Source: Rhabditoides inermis (lineage: Eukaryota; Nematoda; Chromadorea; Rhabditida; Rhabditidae). Taken from it: a stretch of DNA of 64,000 bases. Positions 35,460 through 49,820 of this stretch are shown here, one piece after another (position 1 is the stretch's first letter; each line of letters starts with the position of its first letter). Under the pieces are notes generated by a model. That model was given only the letters and a program-made list of their open reading frames with translations. It was not told where the DNA came from and did not search any database. The position numbers were made by a program, and so were the translations under genes. The stretch spans positions 372,001 through 436,000 of the forward strand of contig CAWZYM010000396.1 in the NCBI GenBank assembly GCA_963966185.1, given 5' to 3'.

Positions 35460-36202
35460 ACAGCCATGACACAACTTTCGATTCCACTTCCCAAATAGCG
35501 AGCTTCCACAAGTGATAAGGACCGCATACCAGGGAGATAAAACGGAAAGTCGGACCCAACTATTATTTATTGCGTCACGAAAATTGTTAGTATCTTCCAA
35601 AAATGAACAAAAAGTGTTTCAGCGCCGAAACGTGTGGTTGATCCGCACGAGATCTGCTACATGGACGCGCCCACAGGACGATTTTGCGGATTTAAACTGC
35701 AGTACGTCTACAACAAGTGAGCGAACCACACTCGGAACGTGGACGCTTACCAATATTCTAGGGAGACGTACTCTTGCGACGAGTTCTGGTTCCCGGGATG
35801 TCGGACGGCGGAGACGAATGCGAACCTATTCGACTCGCACCAACAGTGCCAGCAGATCGCCGATATATGCAAGCGTGAGTTCCTCCCTCTCCTTCCCTCC
35901 TTATCTCCCCCCCTCTCTCCCTCCCTCTCTCCCTCTTTCTCCTCCCACCACTCCGCTCCCTTGCAGCCGTCCCGACGACGACCCGCCGTCCTCGCACCCG
36001 CACCATGCCCCCGCACGCCAAGATCCGGCCGGGCGCGGGCTTCGGAGGCCACGCGGGGGCGGGACAGGGCCCGCCGCCACCCAACCTCGGACCCGCAGGC
36101 GGCATCATCGGCAACGCCGGCAACGGAAACGACGGCGACAGCTTCGGAAACAACATTTTCGGACTCATCACACAGGGCATCATGGGCGCGCAGCAGCTCA
36201 AG

Positions 36203-36245
<43 letters not shown>

Positions 36246-36462
36246 CCATGGTTTCAGCCTGGGGGAGCGAAGGGGCCGGCGGGCGGAGGACCGGGCGGAG
36301 CACAGTGGGTACAGCAGCTCGGATCTATCACGGACATTCTTCAAAGGACAATGTGAGTCTCCCTACACTTACCTTTACACTTTCTTTCCCCTATTCTCTC
36401 TGTCTTTCTGTCTTTCTGTTTCTCCTCCCTCTCTTTCTAAACCCCATCGTTTCAGAGGATGA
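34044..36462 (+). CDS. Secreted Kunitz-like protein with Pro- and Gly-rich regions
   Basis: About nine exons with matching phases. The signal peptide is MLACHLLLLALAALTTA. A first cysteine region contains CEDFISSGEF and CDFPRQLCMRP (34207-34495). A proline-rich linker follows (34546-34680). The next exons (35616-35718, 35761-35871) encode CYMDAPTGRFCGFKLQYVYN and ETYSCDEFWFPGC then CQQIADIC, six cysteines arranged like a degenerate Kunitz fold with widened last loops. The C-terminal part (35969-36206) is rich in G, P and N, followed by GGAKGPAGGGPGGAQWVQQL. The last exon adds only two codons before TGA at 36460-36462. It is likely an extracellular or cuticle protein; inhibitor activity is doubtful because the Kunitz spacing is altered. 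Confidence 0.75.
34902..34944. repeat. (CT)n tract in Kunitz-like gene intron
   Basis: About 21 CT units in the long fourth intron. Confidence 0.95.
36205..36243. repeat. (GA)n tract in Kunitz-like gene intron
   Basis: About 19 GA units starting right behind the GT donor at 36203. Confidence 0.95.
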
Positions 36463-36560
36463 CCGCCTTCCTAATAAGCCCTCTCATTCTTCTCTCACTC
36501 TTTTCCCATTGCCATTCAGGGGGACACTGCCTGTACATATGAACCGAGATATTCGATGAT

Positions 36561-36566
36561 AATAAA
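36561..36566 (+). terminator. AATAAA poly(A) signal of the Kunitz-like gene
   Basis: Canonical hexamer about 100 bases after the stop at 36462. Confidence 0.65.
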
Positions 36567-37831
36567 CAACATTTCTAAAACAGTGCTTGCTTTTTAAGTT
36601 TTTAATGAACAGTTCTTTTGCGAGTATATAGTAATATTACAGTGAGTGGTTAGCGTTAGAACGAAAGGCTTCCTCCATTTTTCATTAGCCTGAATCGAGC
36701 TAATGTTTTCTATATAAAATACATACAATTCTCGAGGCGATCTGTTTCCATTCATCGCTTTCCAAGGAACACTGATCCTTATTGATAAAACCGAATAAAA
36801 AGTCCGACATACAGTTTATATTTATTTTATCATCAATTGAACCGCCGCATGTGTTTTTCATACCGTAATGCAGTCTGGGGGTGTCTGAGTGCCCACTCGA
36901 TACACTATACTATGAGTCACGAGGTTCTAACTTCCCTCACACGATATTTTTACTACCATGGTTCGTATCAATTTTTTTTAAACAAATGAATATGAGTAAC
37001 ACCTTTCAAAACATGTCACATTTGAGCAACACCTGGTTCTGCCTGCCGATCCCAATATGAGATGATCGAAGAAAAAAAACTTCATTCATCAGTTCAGGAG
37101 TGGACTAAGATGCGCATGGCAAAAAAGGCGATCGGGGCTGACAGAAGCATTGTCATCCCACTGCAATGGCAGAGGAATCAATACAAATCGCAGAGAATTA
37201 AGCTACTCGCGAACAGACAATCTGCGAGACTCAGGAAGTCATGTGACAGTAGGGAGGAGTGCATGGGATAGGCTCACAGTTCACAACAGAGAGTACTGGC
37301 GTCCGGGAATGTGCGTGTTGTTGTACAGTATGGTCACTGCAAGCCCATCGCACATTTACTCGATCACAGCAATCAGCAAGTAGTGGATAGTGGAGAGGCA
37401 GTTTCACTTCCACTTCTCTGTGTCAACTATTTCACAATGATGCAAGATTTCATATTTCAAATTTCAATTGCATTTGTTCTGTTATGAATCGTTTTTCTTT
37501 CTTTTTTTGATATCCTTCTATGTATTTGCATAAAGAAGATATTTTTCAATTTTCAATAATTTTGTATAGATCTTTCAAGAAAGTTTCAATGACTCATTGT
37601 TCTTGTAACTGTGTATACAAAAACTCGAGAAACGTTGATTAGAAACGATACAATCTTTCTGTCCCAGTGTTCTGTTCACATAAAAATAAAAGGGAAAAAC
37701 GTGCACGAATACAAAGACGATTCTCACAATAGCTGTGCAACGACAAAGGAAATACAAGCATTTCACGTTAAAACAATATCTACCCGTGAGTGTGCGTGAG
37801 AGAGAGTGCGTTGAAGACGTTGGACCCTTGT
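36567..37831. other. Intergenic region between convergent Kunitz-like and globin genes
   Basis: AT-rich, with no credible exon. The 3' end of the globin transcript should lie here, but no minus-strand AATAAA was identified. Confidence 0.4.
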
Positions 37832-40104
<2,273 letters not shown>

Positions 40105-40615
40105 CTCAACACAGCTATGAGAAGGGAGCGGGCAGAAACACCACCACCCACTCGCCACCGGAAGCAATCACCATCACACAAGCACAACAATCCCCGCACA
40201 CATACACACACTACGTATAGGTAGAATAATGACTAGGGCGATACTCGCGACAACAGCCTTCGGGAGAGGGGTATGCGAGAGCGCCGACGGCCGGGCGGAG
40301 CCACAGACACACAGCCACGCATTCCTCCGCCCCCCCCCCCCTCTACCAACTCTTTCAACCACTCCTTGTACACTATTGTGTTGTTGTTGTGTTGAGCTGC
40401 ACATTTTTGCTTGGTATCGGTGGCTGGCAGATGCGATGGCAGCCGGTGGATGCACGGTAATCCGGGCTGGGTGGGAGAGAGGGGGCGAGGGAGCGAGGCG
40501 ATCGGGGAGCGCGCAGACACGGCAGCCATCTGCCGAGACTGTCGCCGTGAATTATACATGCATTCGGGATGGCGACAACCGTTCCAGCCTACCACCACCT
40601 CTCACATATCACATC

Positions 40616-40617
<2 letters not shown>

Positions 40618-40661
<44 letters not shown>
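40618..40661. repeat. (GA)n microsatellite
   Basis: About 22 GA units in the region upstream of egl-46. Confidence 0.95.
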
Positions 40662-40664
<3 letters not shown>

Positions 40665-41007
40665 ACACCTCCACACACACACATATGTGCACACAATACT
40701 CATTCCTACTCATGCATGCAACTATAGGCAGAGTGTGGGGGCTGAAACTATTGTCAGAAACCATTTGTAAGATAATCAAATGTGAAACCTAGATGCCTTC
40801 ACCTAATACTTCTCGTGCCGAAATCCAAAGACCACACTGTTTTGATGCGTCTTTTGAATGTGGTTGTCGGGTAATTCGATGCGATGATGCGAGGGGAAGA
40901 AGGGAGGGAGAGATGCATGGGAGGGATAAATCACTCTTCTTGTACAGACCTCCTCCCTCGGGACCGCCGATTCAAACACGTGTGGGGCGAATCCGGGTGT
41001 CGCGTGC

Positions 41008-41104
41008 TCCTTCTCCTGCTTCCACTCCTGCTCCTCCCACTCCTCCTCCTGCTCCTCCCACTCCTCCTCCTGCTCCTCCCACTCCTCCTCCTGCTCCTCC
41101 TCCT
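41008..41104. repeat. CTCCTC-rich minisatellite, 21-base period
   Basis: Units of about 21 bases (cctcctcctgctcctcccact) repeat three to four times and end in a CTC run. A minus-strand frame over it would read EEEWEEQ repeats. I treat it as non-coding because flanking sequence shows no exon signals. Confidence 0.7.
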
Positions 41105-43737
41105 CCCAGCACATGGCGTACAGGTGTTGCCGGATTGCGTGCGCAGTGGCCACTTGCACGTGCATATTCCATGTCACTGTCTCATCGTTTCGGGAGGATG
41201 TCTTGTTGCCTCGTCTCTCTCACACGGCAGCTGCACACAGCCTGATAGGATAATGCACCGACCGCCGCACCCGGATTATGATCCAATTAATAGGCCGTCC
41301 ATCAACACTTGTTGTTGTTTGGCGCGGCGGCGACAACGAGGAAACAATTAGAATTGGTGGGATGGAGAGGCTCAAGCGGGGAGGTCTCCATTCACAGAGC
41401 ATAGGCTGTTGACGGCAGGCAGCTCGCCAGCGAATGCGATTAGACTTGCAATGCCGGAGCCACATCAAAATACGCATCAGTTCGTCCCTTTCACACTCAT
41501 CGCCACTCAATTAGAGCCGGCCTCGTTTCGTGCCCCGTTCTCGCTTCCGGTAGCTCCCCCTCCTACCCCCTTCCTCCACCTGCGGGCATCGACAGGTGCT
41601 GACCTCCTCCCGAAAAACATACACCTCCCATAATAAGGATCAGTCTCGCGCACAATCCATTACAGACAGACTGCGCACTGCCACAAAATAATTGCGCCCC
41701 TCCCGGTAATAGCCCATTCACAGCATTGTTCACACCACCCGTGTTATTACGCGCCACTGTAAATTGAGACAATCGCTACGGTATTGTCAGTGCCTCCTTC
41801 CTACTGTACCACATAATTGGATTGTAAAACGAACTCTCTGTGCCTTTTTAGGGGCAAGGATCAATTCCTCATCTTGTTAGGAGTGAGCTGAGTAGGATTC
41901 TTCATTGAGAAACGACTTGCTCACTCGACGCTAACCGTCGTTCTTATAGCCAGACCGTCGCCAGCGTGCAATGCGAGCCGGGTTTGCGCGTTTTCGCCGG
42001 AGCAGTTGTTGCGTGCAACAGATCGCATCGTCAATCACTCATTGTTTACTCATCTAATATGCGTGTAAATGAATAGGAGTGCATATATGTGCAGTTATGA
42101 GGCAGCTGGCTGTTGTGGTGAGAAAGGGGTGAGTGACCCCAGATGACCCCCCCCCCCCCCTCTCGATCTCGCCCATTCCACCTGCATGCATTCACAACCA
42201 TCTGCCGATTCGAGAGACGAGAGAGAACAGAGAATGAACACACATTCCACACTCACTTATGACTAACACAACTATGCATACGGCTACATTACGAGTATCA
42301 GCTGCCTTGCACTTCTGAGGAACCACAAAGAAATGTGATTACATGCGAACAGCGTTCTATGGGGGAATGGATTCAAGATTCAAGAGAGGAAGCACAGCAT
42401 TCACATGGGGGAAGAACACTTCAAATCAATCTCTCCGATGGACCTATCCATGTGAGATGTTCATTGCAGGTAAGATGTCGTGCTCTCGAGTCTCCCCGGG
42501 GCGTCAAGTAGATACCCTCTCGTGTCATCATTCCTACAGCCAGGTGCGACCATAATCCCCAATGATACGCTGCAAACACTCAATTACAGTAACCCTTGAA
42601 GGGATTACGGTAACATGGCTAAGCTCCTATTACGCCATCCTCGATCAAGTGTCGCGTAATCGGGCCGTGCCCGGTCAATCGGGGCCACGATCAATCAATA
42701 AATCAATGCGATCACCAGCTGTCATTGATAGGCATGAAATTGAAATGAGCCGGCATAACACCGAGTGGGTTCGAATTTATTTTGCGGTGCGGCTGTCAAT
42801 CATCGCAGTGAGTGGAGTGAGCGGTGACTACCGTATTCCGTATTCTCTCTCACCCACTCTCATTCTCAATTTGTTGACTCGACACCGTCATAAAACGAAG
42901 CGTATAGGAGAAGTGAGAAGGCTCATTTGGTGATGAGTTCGCCTCATTCAATGCCCCTCCCTTCACTCCTATGCCCCGTCAAGTATACCACTATAACATA
43001 CTAGTACTACTCGTGATTGTTACAGTATCCAGTGTGTGACACTTGAGTATCGTGTAATTGATGGGTTCGCGCACTCATGTGCACAGCTGTTTTCCTCCCC
43101 TCCTCCCCTCTCCACCATATAAGCGCTCATTGACACACTAACCGGAAGCGATATACTGTAACAGATACTATTACAATTATACTTCTAGAATTCTAGTCCA
43201 CTGTAATCTGTTAAAGCAACCGCGAGTTCACAGTTATTCTGTGAGAACACCTTGAAACCTACCTACACATACACCACTTGTCGTCTTGTGATGGTGTGGA
43301 ATGGGGTTGTGGTGTGTGGGTGTGGGTGCCACGCGGTGTCAGCCACCTTCGGACTTGCCCTCAGGTGCTGCCATGGAGAGGAGGGGATGGGCTAATTACC
43401 CTGAGGGGGCTGGCTGCTTTTTGTGGCCGTGTGATTGGTGGCGGGAGGGGGCGGGGCGGGGCGCGCGCCCGGGTCGCGACCTCCCATTCCAGACAGACGG
43501 TAGCTGCACCGCTCCGAACGCTGGCTGCTCCTTCTCCCCCCTTTGAGAATAACATCTCACTCAGAGTGAGTATGTATCTTCACTTTCTCAATTCTTACAT
43601 CTAACTCACTACTGTATCGCGGCATCCTCTCCTGATCTCACTTCACTCCCTGTTCCGATGTTGTTTCTATATTGTATGTGATTTTTAGTGATTCGTGGAC
43701 TGTTTCCAGTAACGTTTCCCAACGTCTCTGTGTTCAG

Positions 43738-44663
43738 ATGTTGTCGTCGGACTTTTGGGTGCGCAATCTACTCACTCACTCGCCCTCGCCCGTTCCCTCT
43801 TGCTCATCGCAATCATCCGAGGAACTCGTCAAGCCAGAGCCAATACGGTACGTCTCTCTCCCTCTCTCACTCCCACTCTCTCCCCTCTCTCTCTCCTTCT
43901 TTTCCTCTAACCCTCTCTCTTCCAGTCCGATGCCGGCAGTCGACTACATGCAGCTCGCGCAACTGCAGCTCCTGTGGCAGCAGCCGTCTATGCTCCAGCA
44001 CTTCCTCTCTGCCTATGCCACCGCGCTCGTCGAGCCTGCTAAGGTGTGTGTCCTCTCCTCCTCCCCCCTCCTTCCCCTCCTCACCCGCTCTCTTCAGCCC
44101 GCGGCTCTGTCCCCGGACCTGCCCCCGGTGTCTCGCAAACGACTGGGCAGCAACGCGTCTTCCGAGAGGAAGTGCAAGGTGGCTCGCCTGGGCCACGACA
44201 AGGTCACCAACAGCCCCGTCTCCGGAATGTTCATCAAGGTGAGCCGCAGCTGTCCTTCCGGAATCCCGCGTTGCCATGGCGAAAAAAACGCGAAGCCCCG
44301 TCTAATCATATGCAAATGAGGTCGCGCGGCTTGCCGGTCGGCGGCGCGCTTTCACAGCTTGCGACTGCATTCATTATCCCGGGCGAGCCAATTGCTGCGC
44401 TTTTCATCGCGTTGATTGTTTTGAGCGGGAGGGATGAAAGGGCCGAGAGTGACAGAAGGTGTCGGGGCAGCGACGAGATGGATGGTTTGCAGGCTGCCGA
44501 GGAGCTGCCCTCGCCCGCTGAGCTACAGAAGCAGGCTGACGAACTCGACGAGACGGCCGCTTTTGTCAACGTCAGCGAGGAGGCCAGGAGGCAGGTCGCA
44601 CTCATTCCAAACCTCATCGGAGACTGCGTCTGTTCACTCTGCAAGGTAGAAATAGGAGAGAGA

Positions 44664-44715
<52 letters not shown>

Positions 44716-45428
44716 TTTTCACCTCCTACGCTCAGGTAAAGTACGACGACGTGTTCCGTCTGGCACAGCACAAGTGTCCTCGCATCGCGCACGAGGAGTA
44801 CAAGTGTCCCGAGTGTGACAAGGTGAGCACGGGGTTACGGTAGAGTACTGTAGGAAGCGGTAGGGACACGGTACACGGTAGAATATGTCGGCGGATTAGC
44901 CGCTGCCAGCTGGAATCAAGTGTTTGTTGTGCGCATGTCGGCGTCTTTACCATGCCCTTGTTGACACTCCCGACACAGAGGGATTAGGCCAATGAGCTGC
45001 TAGGACCACCCACTGCGCGCGTAGGCTTGATCCGCCCGCCCACGCACAGCGTGGGGTAGATCAATCGAAGCAGATCAGTAGATCAGCCAGCTGGCACCTG
45101 TTTACCAGCCGCGTCCGCGCCCTGATTCGAGTGCGTGCTTATTTATGCATGTACGGCGTTGAATGGCCGCCGGCAGCTGTCAGCGGTTATACGCGAGAAA
45201 ACAACACGAGCCCAGAATGATGGTGGTGTGTTGCAGGTGTTCTCGTGTCCGGCCAACCTGGCGTCGCACCGTCGCTGGCACCGTCCGAGAGAGGAGTCGG
45301 TGCCGGCGTGCAGCCGCTGCCAGCAGGCGTTCCCCTCCAAGAAGCAGCTCAAAGCGCACGCCTGCCCCTCCGACATCGCCCCTCTGCCGCTCACACAACT
45401 CTTCCCCACCATCGCCGCACATCTCTGA
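43738..45428 (+). CDS. egl-46: EGL-46 / INSM-type zinc-finger transcription factor
   Basis: Nuclear zinc-finger regulator of neuronal differentiation and cell-cycle exit. Six exons. The first begins [20 protein letters not shown] directly behind a TTCAG acceptor, so an upstream exon or trans-splicing is possible. Exon 2 has [20 protein letters not shown]. Exon 3 contains RKRLGSN and SPVSGMFIK, an INSM-like pre-finger motif. The finger region starts [20 protein letters not shown], a CCHC-type finger. Next is [20 protein letters not shown] followed by RWH, the hallmark INSM finger. The last finger reads [17 protein letters not shown] then AC, another CCHC form. The stop is TGA at 45426-45428. 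Introns include a GA tract after the fourth-exon donor. The classic N-terminal SNAG motif MPRGFLVKR is not seen. Confidence 0.93.
44650..44713. repeat. (GA)n tract in egl-46 intron
   Basis: An interrupted GA array begins a few bases after the GTAGAA donor and fills most of this short intron between the two halves of the first zinc finger. Confidence 0.95.
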
Positions 45429-46348
45429 GTATCGTATTGTCTCCTTCTTCTCGCGTCATTTACCCTGACAGTATTCCCCCCTATCGCTTTGGTCGAGCTT
45501 TACTAGTATTATAGTGTACCGGTACATGTGTTTCGAATCTCGTCACTACTCGTTGAGATTACTCGTTTTCCGCAGTCTGCATTTCTTGACATACTCGTCA
45601 CATTCCATTTTGCCCTCTGGGCTCTCGCTATGCTGAATCGAATCTAGTCACGTGTACAGTAGTGTTTCCCCACATTCTTCTCATTTTGTCATGTTAGCTG
45701 AGTGCGTCTAGTCATCTTGTTGTACAGTACCCTTTGTCTATCTCATTTGCTATGACCAGCTGAATACTTCTAGTCATCGCTATACACCAACTTGGTTATA
45801 GCTCTCTTGTTAACTTATTCATCATTTCAGTTGCTGCATTACTGTATTTATTTTATGTGTGAGTCGGGATGTGCCAAAGTGTTGTACATATTATAGTGTC
45901 ATGCCTATATAAACATGGTCTCGTCTTGCGATGCGCAGGTGTTGCTGGCTGCACGCTTGTTTGTTCTTGTCCAGTCATAGACAGCGAGAGAGCGTGGGGA
46001 ATCGAGAGGGGGATGAAGGTCGTTGCCCGTTTATGTGCTAGTCCAGCTGTCTGTCACTCTCTCTTCTTTCCTACAGATTAGCAAAACAATCGGGAGGGGC
46101 ACCTGTTGACGGCAGCCTTCAAAAGCGCCGCCGCCTCTCCAGCATACGGTAATTACAGTGTTCAGATGACTGTGCGCGAGACGTTACCGCACGTCTGGCA
46201 GCAAGAAGGGAAGCGTATTCCGAACGTTGGAGTACACATTCGCTATTTCTCAACGCACTGACTCATTCCATCACACAGTTGTGAAACACAACTCGATTGC
46301 TGGCGAATTCGCATGTTCTTTCGAAATCAGAGATGGAGTATAAAGAAG

Positions 46349-46413
<65 letters not shown>

Positions 46414-47144
46414 TGGGAGATGGGAGAAGGGTTTGGATGATTTGATGAAAGAGGGGGGGGGGTTCGAACGGCGTTCGCATTTGCTGTCTGGCACCTGCTG
46501 AACGCGCATCGAATCTCCAAATCCTTTCAAGCCCGCAGATGACATCGTAAACCCACACAATGCTCTTCGAAAATTGCAGCAACTTGCACTCTTGCAGGGG
46601 TACGGTAGATCTGAGATGGGAAAAAGAGAGGGGAGAAGGGAAGAGGGATCCTGAGGAGAGCATATTGTCTAATTGGTCTCAATCACCGCACGGGATCCCA
46701 TTTACAGTATCCGGGGGATATCGTATATCAATTCTATATAGAGAAAGGTCATCCACATCATGTGAACAGAATCAGAATATACCGTTTTTATGCCATAAAT
46801 AGCACAGATTCTGTTTTGTTTCAGAGTCACGATAACTAGTGGAAGATTAATACAAATTGACTTATATAAAAGGCACCTTGAGGAAATATTGTGATAACTA
46901 CCTAAACGCACCTATCAAAATATGATTTTAACAATACTAACTAATGCTAATTTGATCTTACAGAGCCCTCAATTCAGGATTTGTTATTGTTTCAGAAATG
47001 GTGTGTCATCTTTTCCAAACAAGATCAGACTACAAAAAATAGAGTTTATAAATGTGAAGTTATATCTATGTACATAATATGCCCACATATGATGTTGATG
47101 TGAATTTCTAATAATTAAAGTTTATTGTATTTTTCTGTCTACGC
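45429..47144. other. 3' region of egl-46 and intergenic DNA
   Basis: At 45631-45800 three imperfect units of about 65 bases share gctgaat...tctagtca, two of them followed by tgtacagta. A Pumilio-type site TGTACATA occurs at 45883-45890. A GA microsatellite is at 46352-46408. No exon is seen. Confidence 0.45.
46352..46408. repeat. (GA)n microsatellite
   Basis: About 28 GA units downstream of egl-46. Confidence 0.95.
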
Positions 47145-48000
47145 AGACGCAGGATCTAACCGCGCCTGAACCATGTCCACTAAAAATAGAAACATCGTGC
47201 TCGTGCGATAGTGTTTTTTCTTCTTTCTGAAATGTTTCATACAACTTTTAACAGTTATCTGATGAGCTAGTATACAGTAAGCAATGAATAGTATATTTTT
47301 GTATACTTGTGACTAATAAGTCGTACAATATGCATATGGGCCTCATGTGTCCTAGAAGTGACGCGGCAGTCAGTCACCCTACTCGTCAGTTGAGTAAAGA
47401 ACCGAGTGTGATTAGATGAGAAGTAAAGAACACACGCATGCATTGAAATCTACCACCGTATAGTAAGCATCTACTATGTCAACAATTACAACGGACAACG
47501 CTCCAGACGATCTACGGAAAGTCGAGCGAGGACTGAGAGAATGGATATTAGAATGGATATGGATATGAGAATGGATTTATTTATAAGTGAGTGCGATCAA
47601 ATCCCGAGAGCATGATTGTTCTCGAGCGCACATATACAACAACAAACACGGATGTGGAGACACAAAGGGCGCAGCACATTGAATAGCAAACCCATGAACC
47701 ACCGGCCATGAACCATTGCGATTGCACATGTGCATGGCAGGGAGAAATCGGATTCGAGTAATGCACGGATGGCGGCATCAGGCAGGGTGGTCTTCCGATA
47801 GCAATGCCGGTGGTTCATGGGTTATGACGGTATATGTTGCAATTGACTAACTTTCACTTGTACGTTTCGTATTCCAAAAACTATATACATGAAACATAAT
47901 TTTGGCATAGATTTCATGCTTAAATAGCATCCCAATCGGTAATGTACAATAACTCCGCATATGTGACATATTGGTTCGGGCGCGGTTAGATCCTGCGTCT
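47145..48000. mobile_element. Non-autonomous element bounded by 29-bp terminal inverted repeats
   Basis: The left end (47145-47173) and the reverse complement of the right end (47972-48000) match at 28 of 29 positions, starting agacgcaggatctaaccgcg. The interior is about 800 bases, AT-rich at the left, with no coding frame. No target-site duplication was seen. The right end lies only about 8 bases from the stop of the minus-strand gene at 48009. It looks like a MITE or a solo-ended DNA transposon. Confidence 0.6.
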
Positions 48001-48008
48001 CTTCAACG

Positions 48009-48582
48009 TCACTCTCTTGAAGCTCGCACTGCGAACATAACGGTCGTGGGAGAAGCCTCGATGAAGGCGGGCGCGTCGCTGTTCCAACCGAGCTCGCCGA
48101 ACAGCGCGTTTACCTCGCGCGACCTGTACACACAATACCATCATTCATATTCAGTAATCGTATCCCTTACGATTTACATAAAAAAAGTCATACGCATATT
48201 CGTGCGGTTGTCGCGGTTGAACTTCGTCAGCTTGTCACGTGATGCACGTGAAGTCAGAAATGAATACAGGTGAGCGCAACAGACGAGCTGGACAGGATAA
48301 AAAATTAATCAGATAGAAACCAAAAACAAACACATTATCGTTATTACAAAATTGTAAGAATATCATGTAACTCACACGGATGTTCGGCTTGCCGTCCTTA
48401 CTACCGGCTCCCAATACACGGAAGATAGAGGAAGTATTATATTCAGAGTATCCGAGAATAGCCTGGACATAACGAATAGCGAAATAATCCTCGCCTCCCA
48501 AAAGCTCACAGTTCATGACAACTACAGAGCCGCTCTTAATTAAACGGTCAACATGCTCGACTTGGCTAGAACTGTCAGCCAT
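48009..48582 (-). CDS. Unrecognised small protein, three-exon model
   Basis: Exon 1 (48582 to about 48373) encodes MADSSSQVEHVDRLIKSGSV then CELLGGEDYFAIRYVQAILG, ending at GKPNI. The last exon (about 48122-48009) encodes SREVNALFGELGWNSDAPAF and IEASPTTVMFAVRASRE, then TGA. The middle exon near 48290 can be joined in more than one phase, so residues between are uncertain. Codon use is GC-biased in the last exon, but the flanks are AT-rich repeats. No domain is recognised. It may be a decayed copy of a lineage-specific gene. Confidence 0.45.
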
Positions 48583-49118
48583 TCCTAGAGAATGAGGTTG
48601 CTTGACCTAAAACATGGACTAATAGTTAATATTAAAATACATAAAAGATCTACATATCGACAAAGAAATGATAACACCATAAAATTCACTCAAAACAATA
48701 ATCCACGAGAAACTCAAAAACAGTACGAAATAGATCCTCTTGTAATCGTTTCAAGACCTAAATTACAACCAAATTTACATATTTTTTTCTTTTCATAATT
48801 TCTTCAAATAATTCATGATTAAAGTTAATTCAAATAAATTTAAAAATAAAATATCCACCAATCTATAACAACAAATTTTACCACAATTCTTTCTCACATT
48901 GATATCTCTCCTTGTTTATATATCGTGATCGGATGAATTGTCCGATCCTTCTCCTCCCCAATATAGACCGAAACTCACATGATGTGCATGAGTTTATTCT
49001 GCGGATTAGATAACATATCTCGCAGTCGGCCCCGCGCCCTCCCACCAGCCCGTTATATAGGCGCGGCAGGGTGGGCGGAGCCTCCCACAACACACAATCC
49101 TACAAGCGCATCTAAACA

Positions 49119-49175
<57 letters not shown>

Positions 49176-49564
49176 CAACTTTATTCTTTAAAATTGATAG
49201 TTTTATTCCAGATAACATAGTTCGTAAAACAGCCAATCGAGCGCGATCTGTCTGCATACGATGAACACTCTGACTTTAGTCGCAACCAACGATTTCTATG
49301 TACTTTGACTCCTAATTGGAGTCGCTCGTTCACGAAAAATTCTAAGAAACACGGTGTGCTAGAAAAGTAACTAGCACATCAAAATATTCACTACAATGAA
49401 TAATCGATGTGGACGCGCTTATTAGCACCATGGTTGTCAATATATTCTCGCGACGTCTGCACATCACCCGACTTCCAGGAGCCATACTGACCATCATTAA
49501 TTACACGTTACTTCCAATCAATATCTGGTCTACAATAACACAACGGGAGGATAAACCCAAGGTG
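48583..49564. other. AT-rich intergenic DNA with (AT)n array
   Basis: No exon was seen. A pure (AT)n array of about 26 units runs from 49121 to 49172. This marks the start of the AT-rich repeat block. Confidence 0.5.
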
Positions 49565-49660
49565 TTTTCACCGCAAAGCGGTCTCAACCGGAATTCAGGT
49601 TGGTAGCGGGATGGGGCAGATACCCCGCGGATGCACGAGAATAGTACTCGCTACCATTAC
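49565..49660 (+). other. Structured segment upstream of the Penelope endonuclease frame
   Basis: Consecutive complementary stretches suggest folded RNA: accgc/gcggt at 49570-49582, caacc/ggttg, and a three-way arrangement closed by tggtag (49601-49606) and ctacca (49651-49656). That arrangement encloses gggg/cccc and cgag/ctcg hairpins. It lies 160 bases before the retroelement frame. It does not contain the hammerhead core CTGATGA/GAAA. Confidence 0.35.
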
Positions 49661-49820
49661 TGTAAGATGGGATGACGGGTTCTGGCCCATTGGAATATGT
49701 CTAGTATCACTAAACTATCCCCAGTTCTATTCTCACCCTTAACCTTACAGGCGCGGCTGCCTATAAACGCTGACCAACACAAACAAGAATCCATACTTTC
49801 TACTAAAGAACATTCAGCGT

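Larger units (their letters stand above)
40105..43737. other. 3.6-kb gene-poor region upstream of egl-46
   Basis: No exon with both good composition and splice sites was found. It includes a GA tract (40618-40661), a minisatellite (41008-41104) and a poly-C run near 42148. The TATA-like tataag near 43120 and the GC-rich stretch at 43280-43550 may belong to the egl-46 promoter or 5'UTR. It is likely to hold cis-regulatory DNA. Confidence 0.4.

Noticed and set aside
40803..41177. Minus-strand frame with EEEWEEQ repeats
   Set aside because: The repeats come from a CT-rich minisatellite; flanking codons are not coding-like and no exon signals are present.
47250..47300. CTGATGAG string as a hammerhead ribozyme
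   Set aside because: No GAAA core partner or flanking stems in the required arrangement.
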